Part shown: piece after piece, positions 10,125 through 18,749 of the stretch
How the letters are laid out: every line of letters begins with the position of its first letter
Position numbering within the stretch: position 1 is the first letter of the stretch
The notes under the pieces: model-generated
The model's database searches: none
Told to the model about the DNA's origin: nothing
What the model saw: only the letters and a program-made list of their open reading frames with translations
DNA from: an uncultured Lachnospiraceae bacterium
Lineage (GTDB): Bacteria; Bacillota; Clostridia; Lachnospirales; Lachnospiraceae
Direction: 5' to 3'
DNA: 64,000 nucleotides
NCBI GenBank assembly: GCA_947632555.1
Contig: CANRPU010000001.1
Span: forward strand, 1 to 64,000
Made by a program: the position numbers and the translations under genes

Positions 10125-10144
10125 ACAAAATTATTAAATTTTGT
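10125..10144. promoter_or_regulatory. Inverted repeat in the leader of the wall hydrolase gene
   Basis: ACAAAATT and AATTTTGT flank a four-base centre, about 10 bp downstream of the -10 box. Nearby the minus strand has TGTAAT-AAA-TGTAAT, resembling half-sites bound by WalR-type wall-stress regulators, but with a 3-bp instead of the usual 5-bp gap. Operator function is a suggestion only. Confidence 0.4.
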
Positions 10145-10154
10145 TACAGAGGGT

Positions 10155-10183
10155 ATCATAGCAGAGCTTTTCCCATTTGTCAA
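10155..10183 (-). promoter_or_regulatory. Sigma-A promoter for the wall hydrolase gene
   Basis: TTGACA, 17-bp spacer, TATGAT on the minus strand. The implied leader is about 120 nt and contains the inverted repeat and a further small hairpin (ATCGG/CCGAT). Confidence 0.8.
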
Positions 10184-10226
10184 GTTTTGATTTGTGAGCG
10201 CTTACATTCTGTGAAGATCCCGCGAT

Positions 10227-11021
10227 CTACATGCTTTTTGACTTTTCCACGCAGGTCTTTACCGCATCCATGACCGCCGCGCGCAGGCCTTTTTCTTCCA
10301 GGACCCGTACTGCTTCTATGGTGGTCCCACCCGGTGAGCAGACCATATCTTTTAACTGTCCCGGATGCATGCCGGTTTCCAGGACCATTTTCGCGCTTCC
10401 GAGCACGGACTGGGCCGCCATTTCATACGCCTGTTTCCTGGGCATGCCCGCTTCCACCGCTCCGTCGGCCAGCGCTTCCAGGAAGAGGAACACATAGGCC
10501 GGGGAGCTGCCGCTGACACCAACCACCGCATCCATCAGGGATTCCGGCACAAAATGAACGGTGCCAAATGACCGCAACAGCTTTTCCGCCTGCGCCGCTT
10601 CCGCATCCGTCACCATTGCCCCGCGCGTACAGGCCGTACAGCCCTCGCCCACGAGCGCCGGCGTATTGGGCATGCACCTCAACAGTTTTAACGGGCGCCC
10701 GAACAGTTCTTCAATGCAGGCCATGGTCCTGCCTGCCGCAATACTGATCACCACCGTGCCTTCCCCTACCGCGTCTTTTATCTCTCCGATCACTTCCGGG
10801 AAAAATGCAGGCTTGACCGCCAGGAAAAGATAATCCGCGCCGGAGGCGGTGACTCTGTTGTCGGTTCCCGTGTGGATCCCGTATTTTTTGCCCATTCTCT
10901 CCGCCGTATCCACGGTTTTGGAAGAACCGTATATCTCTTCCGGTTTTATTAAATCCTGTTTTAGCATTCCGCCGATCATGGCATCCGCCATGTTTCCCAG
11001 CCCAATAAATCCTATTTTCAT
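10227..11021 (-). CDS. proC: Pyrroline-5-carboxylate reductase
   Basis: Last step of proline synthesis, NAD(P)H-dependent reduction of pyrroline-5-carboxylate. The Rossmann motif GFIGLGNMADAMIGG opens the protein. The C-terminal helical domain holds the family signature region (DAVVGVSGSSPAYVFLFLEALADGAVEAG). I start at ATG 11021, giving 264 aa: it is preceded by CAGGAGG and leads straight into the Rossmann strand. The track start adds 22 unlikely residues overlapping the upstream gene's end. It is 16 bp after the RNA methyltransferase gene and probably cotranscribed with it. Confidence 0.95.
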   Translation of the reverse strand: MKIGFIGLGNMADAMIGGMLKQDLIKPEEIYGSSKTVDTAERMGKKYGIHTGTDNRVTASGADYLFLAVKPAFFPEVIGEIKDAVGEGTVVISIAAGRTMACIEELFGRPLKLLRCMPNTPALVGEGCTACTRGAMVTDAEAAQAEKLLRSFGTVHFVPESLMDAVVGVSGSSPAYVFLFLEALADGAVEAGMPRKQAYEMAAQSVLGSAKMVLETGMHPGQLKDMVCSPGGTTIEAVRVLEEKGLRAAVMDAVKTCVEKSKSM

Positions 11022-11037
11022 ATTGATCTGCCTCCTG

Positions 11038-11862
11038 TCAATGCTTTGAATGTTCGTTGAAAATCCTTCTTTGTCTGTACGCCTCATAGAGCAGAAGAGA
11101 AGCGGAAACCGCCGCGTTTAAGGATTCTACTCTTCCCTCCATGGGAATCTTCACGTAAAAATCCGCCAGATCTGCCGTTTCCTTTTTCAGACCTTTCCCT
11201 TCATTTCCTATCAGAAACGCGCTGCTTCCGCGGAAGGAAAACTGATCATACACACTGCTGCCCCGCAAATGCGCGGCATATACGGTCACGTTTCTCCGGC
11301 GCATTTCCCCGATCACCGGCCGGAGGCTGTCCACATAACAGAACGGTATCCTGAATATGGAGCCCATGGTTGCCCGCACGGTCTTGGGGTTAAAGAGATC
11401 CACCGTCCCCTTTGTCATAATAACGCCTGTTATTCCCGCTCCTTCGCCGCTTCGCAGAATGGCTCCCAGGTTGCCCGGGTCCTGCAGATCCTCCAGCAGC
11501 AGATACAGCCCGTTTTCCGCCTCCAGGATCTCCTTCCGCTCATACGCGGGCTGCTTCAGGACCATCAGCGCTCCCTGGGGCGTCCGGGTATCCGAAACCT
11601 TTTTCAGCGTTTCCTCTGTCACCGTTTCAAAGCCGATTCTTGATGCCTTATTCCATAACGCATGTTCTCTTTCTGTTCTGCCCGACTGCAGTCTTGCTGC
11701 CGTTTCCGGTGTCAGATAGATCTCCCTGATCAGGGCCTCCGGCGCTTCTTCCAGCATTTTCAGTCCTTCCGCCACAAATACGCCGTCCCTGCCGCGTTCT
11801 CTGCTTTTGCTCTGCCACTGCGCGAGCTGTTTCATGCGCGGATTGGATGCACTGCTTATCAT
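11038..11862 (-). CDS. RNA 2'-O-methyltransferase, SpoU/TrmH family
   Basis: A SAM-dependent SPOUT-fold methyltransferase of 274 residues that probably modifies rRNA or tRNA. An N-terminal substrate-binding domain (about residues 1-100) precedes the knot domain with its three motifs: LEDLQDPGNLGAILRSG, FLIGNEGKGL and VKIPMEGRVESLNAAVSASL. The exact target nucleotide cannot be read from sequence; the family includes RlmB- and TrmH-like members. A terminator for pfkA lies just upstream. Confidence 0.9.
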   Translation of the reverse strand: MISSASNPRMKQLAQWQSKSRERGRDGVFVAEGLKMLEEAPEALIREIYLTPETAARLQSGRTEREHALWNKASRIGFETVTEETLKKVSDTRTPQGALMVLKQPAYERKEILEAENGLYLLLEDLQDPGNLGAILRSGEGAGITGVIMTKGTVDLFNPKTVRATMGSIFRIPFCYVDSLRPVIGEMRRRNVTVYAAHLRGSSVYDQFSFRGSSAFLIGNEGKGLKKETADLADFYVKIPMEGRVESLNAAVSASLLLYEAYRQRRIFNEHSKH

Positions 11863-11880
11863 ATTCCCGACCTTCCTAAG

Positions 11881-11924
11881 AAAAAGAACCCCGAAAACCG
11901 GTTTCCCGGCATCTCAAGGTTCTT
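11881..11924 (-). terminator. Terminator after pfkA
   Basis: Minus-strand AAGAACC ... GGTTCTT outer stem with a nested CCGGGAAACCGG hairpin and a following T-rich stretch, about 20 bp beyond the pfkA stop. Confidence 0.75.
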
Positions 11925-11942
11925 AAATCCTGATTTATTTTA

Positions 11943-12917
11943 TTAACGTGACAGGAGCTTGCTGACTTCCAGTGAAAATTCAGGCAGATTTTTCTGCATT
12001 GCCAGCGCTTCTTCAATATCGAAATCCACAAATTCTCCGTTCTTGTAGGCTACCACCCGCTTGGTCTTCCCTTCCAGGAGCAGCGTAACCGCGTATGCCC
12101 CCATGATGGAAGCGTAGTAACGATCCTTACAGGTAGGACTGCCGCCGCGCTGCATATGCCCCAGGATCGTGGCGCGGGTTTCCACGCCTGTCGCGGCTTC
12201 GATCCGCTTCGCCATGGAATTGGAATGGCCGATGCCTTCCGCATTAATGATAATATGGTGTTTTTTGCCCATTTTACGTTTCTCTATGATATTGTTGATA
12301 ATGGCCTGCTCATCGTAATCATATTTTTCCGGCAGCAGAATGTCCTCGGCACCGTTGGCAATGCCGCACCACAGCGCGATATAGCCCGCGTTCCGTCCCA
12401 TAACTTCGATAATACTGCAGCGTTCATGGGAAGAGGAAGTATCCCTGACCTTATCAATAGCCTCCATGGCGGTATTGATCGCCGTATCAAATCCAATGGT
12501 GTAGTCCGTACAGGAAATATCCAGATCGATCGTCCCCGGCAGCCCGATGGCATTGATCCCCAGGCGGGCCAGCGCCTGCGCGCCGCGGTAGGAGCCATCT
12601 CCGCCGATTACGACAAGACCGTCAATACCGTGTTTTTTACAGACATCCGCGGCCTTCTGCTGCACCTCCGGCTGAACAAACTCGGGACATCTGGCCGTCC
12701 CCAGAACGGTGCCTCCCTTTTGAATGATATCGGAAACATCCCTGGTCTGCATATCTTTGATCTCTTCATTCAGCAGCCCCATGTATCCTCTCTCGATCCC
12801 TTTTACTTTCAGTCCTTTCGCGATAGCGGTTCTGACTACCGCGCGGATCGCGGCGTTCATACCGGGCGCATCGCCGCCGCTTGTCAGTACACCGATTGTC
12901 TTTACCTGATCAGCCAT
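11943..12917 (-). CDS. pfkA: ATP-dependent 6-phosphofructokinase
   Basis: Commits fructose-6-phosphate to glycolysis. The 324-residue protein has GGDAPGMNAAIRAVVR, the ATP-site GGDGSYRGA, the catalytic PGTIDLDI segment and the substrate loop MGRNAGYIA. GGDGS rather than GGDD argues for ATP instead of pyrophosphate as donor. TIDLDI in place of the E. coli TIDNDI is, from memory, common in clostridial enzymes. GGAGG lies 7 bp before the ATG. It follows dnaE by 61 bp and has its own terminator. Confidence 0.95.
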   Translation of the reverse strand: MADQVKTIGVLTSGGDAPGMNAAIRAVVRTAIAKGLKVKGIERGYMGLLNEEIKDMQTRDVSDIIQKGGTVLGTARCPEFVQPEVQQKAADVCKKHGIDGLVVIGGDGSYRGAQALARLGINAIGLPGTIDLDISCTDYTIGFDTAINTAMEAIDKVRDTSSSHERCSIIEVMGRNAGYIALWCGIANGAEDILLPEKYDYDEQAIINNIIEKRKMGKKHHIIINAEGIGHSNSMAKRIEAATGVETRATILGHMQRGGSPTCKDRYYASIMGAYAVTLLLEGKTKRVVAYKNGEFVDFDIEEALAMQKNLPEFSLEVSKLLSR

Positions 12918-12978
12918 GACTCAACCTCCTCACCGGTTTTCTCTATTTTAATCTATTTTTGCGGCATTTTCAATCTCT

Positions 12979-15900
12979 TTATGAGATTTCTTTCGCCACC
13001 ACCTTCACGTTTTCCTCTCCGTAGAGTCTGTAAAGCGCCTGCAGCAATGCCTCGTCCGCTTTGACATTCCGGCTGCGGGGCAGTTCCTTTTTCACCCTGG
13101 GCGTTTCAATATAGATCACCACACTGTCATCCCCTTCGGATTCCGCCATGGCCGCGAAAAGTCCCGCTTCCGCCGCCTGATAGGCTTCCTTTGTGGGGAA
13201 TTTGATCCACAGGGTTTTGGAAAGCCTGTCAAAGGGCACGATCCGCTCGCAGATCAGCTTACCGTCCTTTTCCTCCTCCACGGATACCCGACCGGTGATA
13301 AAAACTTTGGAATCTTCCGTTAAAAGCGCGGCATTTTTTTCGTAGTCCCGGGGAAATACCACCACCTCCACCGTTCCCACCAGATCTTCTAAGGTAAGGA
13401 AGGCCATCACTTTATCATTCTTAGTATACTTGATGGATTTCTCCGCGATCAGGCCGCCGACGGTAACAACGGCGCCGTCCTGAATGCCCACTTCGCCGCT
13501 CTCTTCGTCCAGCGCGAACGCCGCTGTGGTGGCGGTGATCTTCTTTTCCCAGATTTTCCGGTATTCTTCCAGCGGATGGCCGCTGACATAGATGCCCAGC
13601 ACTTCTTTTTCAAAATTCAGCAGGGTTTCTTTGGCATATTCCCCCACATCCGGCAGCTTTATGTCAAAATCTTCCTTTTCCTCTTTCTCCACCATGTCAA
13701 ACAGAGAAAGCTGCCCGGCCATATTGTTCTTCTTGTCTTTCTGAATACCGTCCACTACCTGTACATACACCGTCATCAGCTGTTTGCGGGTGCCTCCCAG
13801 ACTGTCCAGGGCCCCCGCCTTGATAAAGCTCTCGATGGCGCGTTTGTTCAGTTCCTTATCCGCCAGTCTGTCCACGAAATCCCGCAGACTGCGAAAAGGT
13901 CCCCGGGCCTGCCTTTCTTCCACCACGGTATTGATAATGGGGCGCCCTATGCTCTTAATGGCCGTGAGCGCGTAACGTATGCAGCCGTCCGACACGGAAA
14001 AACCGCTCTCCCCGTGGTTGATATCCGGAGGCAGGATCTTAATTCCCATATTCCGGCAGACCAGAATATACTCGGAAACCTTTTTGGGACTGTCGATCAC
14101 GGAAGTCAGCAGCGCCGCCATAAACTCCACCGGATGATAATATTTCAGATAGGCGGTCTGATACGCCACCACCGCGTAGCAGGCCGCGTGGGACTTGTTG
14201 AACGCGTACTTGGCGAAATCCATCATCGTTCCGTAGATTTCATCCGCCACTTTTTCGTCGATCCCCCTTGCCACGCAGCCCGGTACACCCTCCTCAGGAT
14301 TCCCGTGGATAAAATTCTCACGTTCCTTCTCCATGACATACTGTTTCTTCTTGCTCATGGCGCGGCGCACCAGGTCGCTCCGTCCCAATGTATAGCCGCC
14401 CAGTTCCCTGACTATCTGCATAACCTGTTCCTGATAGACGATACAGCCGTAGGTCGGCGCCAGGATCGGTTCCAGCTGGGGACAGGCGTAAGTAATTTCT
14501 TCCCCGCTGTTTTTCCCTTTGATATATTTGGGGATAAAATCCATCGGCCCCGGCCGGTAAAGGGAGATCCCCGCGATGATATCCTCCAGATTCCTTGGTT
14601 TCAGCTCCTTCATGAAACTGCGCATCCCGGCGCTTTCCAGCTGGAACACGCCATCGGTCCTGCCTGTGCCCAAAGACTCCAGTACCGCTTTGTCATCATA
14701 GTCTATCCGGTCTACGTCTATATGCTCGCCGGTATCTTTTTCAATCATCTTCACCGCGTCGTTGATCACCGTTAAAGTCCGCAGTCCCAGGAAATCCATT
14801 TTCAAAAGTCCCAGTTCCTCCAGTGTGGTCATGGTAAACTGGGTGGTGATAGAACCGTCGGACCCCCGGGAAAGCGGTACGAACTCATCCGCCGACTTCT
14901 GGCAGATGACCACGCCCGCGGCATGCATGGAAGTATGTCTGGGCAGTCCCTCCAGCCTCCTGCACATATCTATCAGATGCCGCACCTGCTCGTCCGATCC
15001 GTAAAGTTTTCTGAACTCCGGATTGATCTCCAGCGCCCTGTCAATGGTGATGTTCAGTTCCCCCGGTATCATTTTGGCGATGGAGTCCACATAGGCATAG
15101 GGCAGATCCATCACTCTTCCCACATCCCGGATCACGCCCTTGGCCGCCATGGTACCGAAGGTCACTATCTGTACCACTTTATCCGCTCCGTACTTACGTC
15201 CCACATAATCGATCACTTCCTGCCTTCTTTCAAAGCAGAAGTCTACATCAATATCCGGCATGGATACCCGTTCCGGATTTAAAAAACGCTCAAACAGCAG
15301 ATTATAGCGGATCGGATCGATATTGGTGATCTTCAGGCAGTAGGCAACTATGCTGCCCGCCGCGGAGCCTCTTCCCGGTCCCACCGGGATCCCGTTCTCC
15401 CTGGCATAGTTGATAAAATCCCATACGATCAGGAAATAGTCCACATATCCCATGGTGCGGATCACGTTCAGTTCATAGTCCAGCCTCTCCCTGAGCGTCT
15501 GACCGGTATCTCCCGCCTGCGCGCCGCCGTCACCATAACGCTGCGCAAATCCCTCATCGCAGAGCTTATTCAGATAACTCCAGGAATCATAGCCTTCCGG
15601 CACATCGTATTTGGGGAGCTTTATCACGCCGAACTCTATTTCCACATTGCACCGGTCCGCAATCCTCTGAGTGTTTTCCACAGCCTCCCAGGCGTACGGA
15701 AAAAGCCCCTTCATCTCCTCTTCACTTTTGACATAATACTGCCCGCCCTCGTAGCGCATACGATCTGTATCCGCCAGCTTTTTGGCGGTCTGCAGACAGA
15801 GCAGCACATCATGGGAATCCGCGTCCTCCGCGTAGGTATAGTGCACGTCATTGGTCACCACCAGCGGGATATCCAGTTCCCTGCTCATTTTCATCAGTTC

Positions 15901-16464
15901 GGTATTGACCAGCCTCTGCTCCGGGATCCCATGATCCTGCATTTCCAGGAAATAATTGCCTTTTCCGAAACACTCCTCATATTTGCGGGCGATCTTTCCC
16001 GCTTCGTCCACCAGGCCCTTTACAATATAACGCTGCACTTCTCCCGCCAGACAGGCGGACAGCGCGATGATACCCTCATGATACTGCCGCAGCACTTCCA
16101 TATCCACACGGGGCTTATAATAATATCCTTCCGTAAAGCCTTTGCTGACTATCTTCATCAGATTAGCATAACCGGTATTATTTTCAGCCAGCAGCACCAG
16201 ATGATAATATCTGTCCTCCCCGCCGGTCAGTTCCTTGTCAAATCGGGAATTGGGCGCCACGTAAACTTCGCAGCCCAGGATCGGTTTGATCCCCGCGGCT
16301 TTCGCTTCTTTATAAAAATCGATCACGCCGTACATAACGCCATGGTCGGTGATCGCCGCGCTGTCCATGCCAAGTTCTTTGACGCGCTTTACATATTCCT
16401 TGATCTTGTTAGAACCGTCCAGAAGAGAATACTCTGTATGGACGTGTAAATGGGTAAAAGCCAT
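12979..16464 (-). CDS. dnaE: DNA polymerase III subunit alpha (DnaE)
   Basis: Replicative C-family polymerase. From ATG 16464 the protein has 1161 residues and starts with the PHP-domain motif FTHLHVHTEYSLLDG. The catalytic acidic triad region appears as GPGRGSAAGS and PDIDVDFCFERR. The helix-hairpin-helix region and a C-terminal OB fold (VTVGGLIAEKSIKYTKNDK) follow. The track's start at 16497 is rejected because it lies in the hairpin terminator of the preceding gene, and GGAAAGGAG sits correctly before 16464. It is the DnaE1-type enzyme, not PolC, as no exonuclease domain is inserted in the PHP region. It probably forms a unit with pfkA. Confidence 0.96.
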   Translation of the reverse strand: MAFTHLHVHTEYSLLDGSNKIKEYVKRVKELGMDSAAITDHGVMYGVIDFYKEAKAAGIKPILGCEVYVAPNSRFDKELTGGEDRYYHLVLLAENNTGYANLMKIVSKGFTEGYYYKPRVDMEVLRQYHEGIIALSACLAGEVQRYIVKGLVDEAGKIARKYEECFGKGNYFLEMQDHGIPEQRLVNTELMKMSRELDIPLVVTNDVHYTYAEDADSHDVLLCLQTAKKLADTDRMRYEGGQYYVKSEEEMKGLFPYAWEAVENTQRIADRCNVEIEFGVIKLPKYDVPEGYDSWSYLNKLCDEGFAQRYGDGGAQAGDTGQTLRERLDYELNVIRTMGYVDYFLIVWDFINYARENGIPVGPGRGSAAGSIVAYCLKITNIDPIRYNLLFERFLNPERVSMPDIDVDFCFERRQEVIDYVGRKYGADKVVQIVTFGTMAAKGVIRDVGRVMDLPYAYVDSIAKMIPGELNITIDRALEINPEFRKLYGSDEQVRHLIDMCRRLEGLPRHTSMHAAGVVICQKSADEFVPLSRGSDGSITTQFTMTTLEELGLLKMDFLGLRTLTVINDAVKMIEKDTGEHIDVDRIDYDDKAVLESLGTGRTDGVFQLESAGMRSFMKELKPRNLEDIIAGISLYRPGPMDFIPKYIKGKNSGEEITYACPQLEPILAPTYGCIVYQEQVMQIVRELGGYTLGRSDLVRRAMSKKKQYVMEKERENFIHGNPEEGVPGCVARGIDEKVADEIYGTMMDFAKYAFNKSHAACYAVVAYQTAYLKYYHPVEFMAALLTSVIDSPKKVSEYILVCRNMGIKILPPDINHGESGFSVSDGCIRYALTAIKSIGRPIINTVVEERQARGPFRSLRDFVDRLADKELNKRAIESFIKAGALDSLGGTRKQLMTVYVQVVDGIQKDKKNNMAGQLSLFDMVEKEEKEDFDIKLPDVGEYAKETLLNFEKEVLGIYVSGHPLEEYRKIWEKKITATTAAFALDEESGEVGIQDGAVVTVGGLIAEKSIKYTKNDKVMAFLTLEDLVGTVEVVVFPRDYEKNAALLTEDSKVFITGRVSVEEEKDGKLICERIVPFDRLSKTLWIKFPTKEAYQAAEAGLFAAMAESEGDDSVVIYIETPRVKKELPRSRNVKADEALLQALYRLYGEENVKVVAKEIS

Positions 16465-16495
16465 GCCCGCTCCTTTCCTTCCGATCCCGTCTGCC

Positions 16496-16520
16496 AAAAA
16501 GGGCGGCCCGCAGGCCGCCC
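16496..16520 (-). terminator. Terminator after the sugar-isomerase operon
   Basis: GC-rich GGGCGGCC/GGCCGCCC hairpin followed by TTTTTGG on the minus strand, about 32 bp after the isomerase stop. It supports the shorter dnaE start. Confidence 0.85.
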
Positions 16521-16551
16521 GCCTTAAATCATTATAACCCTTTCCGCTGGC

Positions 16552-18039
16552 TTACGCAAAAGGATTTTCCGTGGGATACATCATTCCCCTGGGCTGATTG
16601 AAGTTCAGATCCTCTATCGGCACACCGATATATTTGAACACTTCAAACAAGGCTTTTCCATAATGGCCGAACGCTACGGCGCCATGATGAGGATAGTTTT
16701 TCTCGATCAGCACATGGCGGTAAAATCTCCCCATTTCCGGAATGGCAAACACGCCGATACTGCCGAAGGAACGGGTTGCCACGGGCAGTACCTCGCCCTG
16801 CGCGATATACGCGCGCAGTTTGCAGTCCGCGGTGCTCTGCAGACGATAGAAAGTGATCTCGCCCGGAACGATATCGCCTTCCAGCGTACCGTTGGTCACC
16901 TCTTCCGGCAGCGTCCTGGCCATGATCATCTGGTTCTTCATATTGCAGAACGCCAGCTTTCTGGAACAGGTATTGCCGCAGTGGAATCCCATAAAGGTAT
17001 CCTGATGCGTATAGTTGAACTTGCCCTTGATCGCTTCTTCATACATATCGTCAGGCACGCTGTTGTTGATATCCAGAAGCGTAACGGCATCCCCGCTGAC
17101 GCAGGTACCGATAAACTCGCTTAAGCAGCCGTAAATATCCACTTCACAGGATACGGGGATCCCCATGCCGGTCAGACGGCTGTTGACATAGCAGGGTACA
17201 AAGCCGAACTGCGTCTGGAACGCGGGCCAGCACTTTCCGGCAATGGCCACATACTTTCTGTAGCCCTTATGCGCTTCCACCCAGTCTAACAGGGTCAGTT
17301 CATATTGGGCCAGCTTAGGCAGTACCTCCGGTTTTAAGTTGCCGCTTCCCAGCTCCGCCTCCATCTCCTTTATCTTATCGGGGATACGGGCATCACCCGC
17401 GTGTTTGTTATAGGCCTCAAACAGATCCAGTTCGGAATTTTCCTCAATTTCCACGCCCAGATTATAAAGCTGTCTGATAGGCGCGTTGCAGGCCAGGAAA
17501 TTCAGCGGCCTGGGTCCAAAGCTGATGATCTTCAGATCGGAAAGACCCACGAGGGCTCTCGCGATGGGAAGAAACTCATGGAGCATATCCGCGCATTCCG
17601 ATGCCGTTCCTACCGGATACTCCGGGATATAGGCCCTTACATTGCGCAGCTTCAGGTTATAGCTGGCATTGAGCATACCGCAGTACGCATCACCTCTGCC
17701 GCCTACCAGGTCATTCTGGGACTCCTCCGCCGCGGCGATAAACATAACCGGTCCGTCAAAATGCTTTGCCAGAAGGGTTTCCGCGATCTCAGGACCAAAG
17801 TTGCCCAGATATACGCAGAGCGCGTTGCAGCCGGCCTTTCGCACGTCCTCCAGCGCCTGTACCATATGGATCTCGCTCTCCACAATACATATCGGGCACT
17901 CGTACACGTCATCCGCGCCATATTTGGCGGTATAAGCCTCCATCAGCGCCTTTCTCCTGTTGACAGATAAGGATTCGGGGAAACAGTCACGGCTGACCGC
18001 CACAACGCCCACCCTGACCTTGGGTAAGTTATTGAACAT
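16552..18039 (-). CDS. L-fucose/L-arabinose isomerase-family protein
   Basis: A 495-residue aldose-ketose isomerase of the FucI/AraA-like superfamily. The N-terminal half has the Rossmann-like pattern of this group (VRVGVVAVSRDCFPESL, then NALCVYLGNFGPEIAETLLAK). The C-terminal half carries the metal and substrate residues, seen in FMGFHCGNTCSRKL and HHGAVAFGHYGKALFE. The exact substrate is unknown. The gene lies in a unit with a xylulokinase-like gene, so the expected product is a ketopentose or deoxyketose such as D-xylulose or D-ribulose. It is the last gene before a strong terminator. Confidence 0.85.
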   Translation of the reverse strand: MFNNLPKVRVGVVAVSRDCFPESLSVNRRKALMEAYTAKYGADDVYECPICIVESEIHMVQALEDVRKAGCNALCVYLGNFGPEIAETLLAKHFDGPVMFIAAAEESQNDLVGGRGDAYCGMLNASYNLKLRNVRAYIPEYPVGTASECADMLHEFLPIARALVGLSDLKIISFGPRPLNFLACNAPIRQLYNLGVEIEENSELDLFEAYNKHAGDARIPDKIKEMEAELGSGNLKPEVLPKLAQYELTLLDWVEAHKGYRKYVAIAGKCWPAFQTQFGFVPCYVNSRLTGMGIPVSCEVDIYGCLSEFIGTCVSGDAVTLLDINNSVPDDMYEEAIKGKFNYTHQDTFMGFHCGNTCSRKLAFCNMKNQMIMARTLPEEVTNGTLEGDIVPGEITFYRLQSTADCKLRAYIAQGEVLPVATRSFGSIGVFAIPEMGRFYRHVLIEKNYPHHGAVAFGHYGKALFEVFKYIGVPIEDLNFNQPRGMMYPTENPFA

Positions 18040-18080
18040 ATGTATGTCCTCCTCTTTCTATTTTAATCAGGTTCCCTGAT

Positions 18081-18716
18081 TTACAGCCGCAGATTCTCTC
18101 CTTTGAGTCCAAGGAATGTGCCTTCCTCCAGTCCGCCTTCCGCATGTCCTATCAGCCATTTGTTTACCGCGGCAAGCAGCGCGTCTTCCTCCGGCGCTCT
18201 GCCCCCGGATACCTTCGTATGGGAAGCTTTTAAGGGATAGTTGGTTCCTTTGGGCAGGATCACCGCCACCCTGAACCCTCTGCCGTTCAGATCGCAGGGC
18301 GCGTAATGCAGCGTCGTGGCGTAAATTTCCACTGCCGTTCCCGCCGGGATCAGAAAAGCTTCCACCCGGGAAGTATCGTAGGTGAAATCCTCTTCCACAT
18401 CCTGCAGAAGTCCCAGCATCAGCACCGCGTCGGAAGCGGCCACGTTGATCTCGCTGTCCCGGTGGTATTCCAGCGCGTTCAGCAGCGTATTGTGCCCGTT
18501 ACAGTATCCTATCTGCACCGGCATCTCCCCATAGACCTTTACGGAAATATCTTCCGCCACGGGAAGCGCCTCCAGCATGGAAACGGAAGGCTCATAGGCT
18601 ACGCCCTCCGGCAGAGGCGTATCGGCCATCTTTGCCACTAAAGCGGAAAAATCCACATTGTCCACGATCCTGCCGTATTTTCGGAATGCGGCATCCGTTA
18701 CTTTTTTGATCTCCAT
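18081..18716 (-). CDS. DUF4867-like cupin-type protein
   Basis: A 211-residue soluble protein between the isomerase and kinase genes. The pattern of short strands with conserved His/Glu (MPVQIGYCNGHN, then LIPAGTAVEIYATTLHYAPC) resembles a cupin barrel with metal ligands. I recall proteins of this type being called DUF4867 in Clostridia, which I cannot verify here. Its placement suggests a step in the same sugar route, for example epimerisation or isomerisation of an anomer or ketose. The function is undetermined. Confidence 0.7.
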   Translation of the reverse strand: MEIKKVTDAAFRKYGRIVDNVDFSALVAKMADTPLPEGVAYEPSVSMLEALPVAEDISVKVYGEMPVQIGYCNGHNTLLNALEYHRDSEINVAASDAVLMLGLLQDVEEDFTYDTSRVEAFLIPAGTAVEIYATTLHYAPCDLNGRGFRVAVILPKGTNYPLKASHTKVSGGRAPEEDALLAAVNKWLIGHAEGGLEEGTFLGLKGENLRL

Positions 18717-18749
18717 ATCAGCTCCATTCCGCAGGCGGCCCGGCGCCTG

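Noticed and set aside
11943-12917. Pyrophosphate-dependent phosphofructokinase
   Set aside because: The donor-site motif reads GGDGS, as in ATP-dependent enzymes; the TIDLDI variation alone is not evidence for PPi use.
13576-14775. 399-aa plus-strand ORF inside dnaE
   Set aside because: Antisense shadow of the DnaE coding frame with no family signature.
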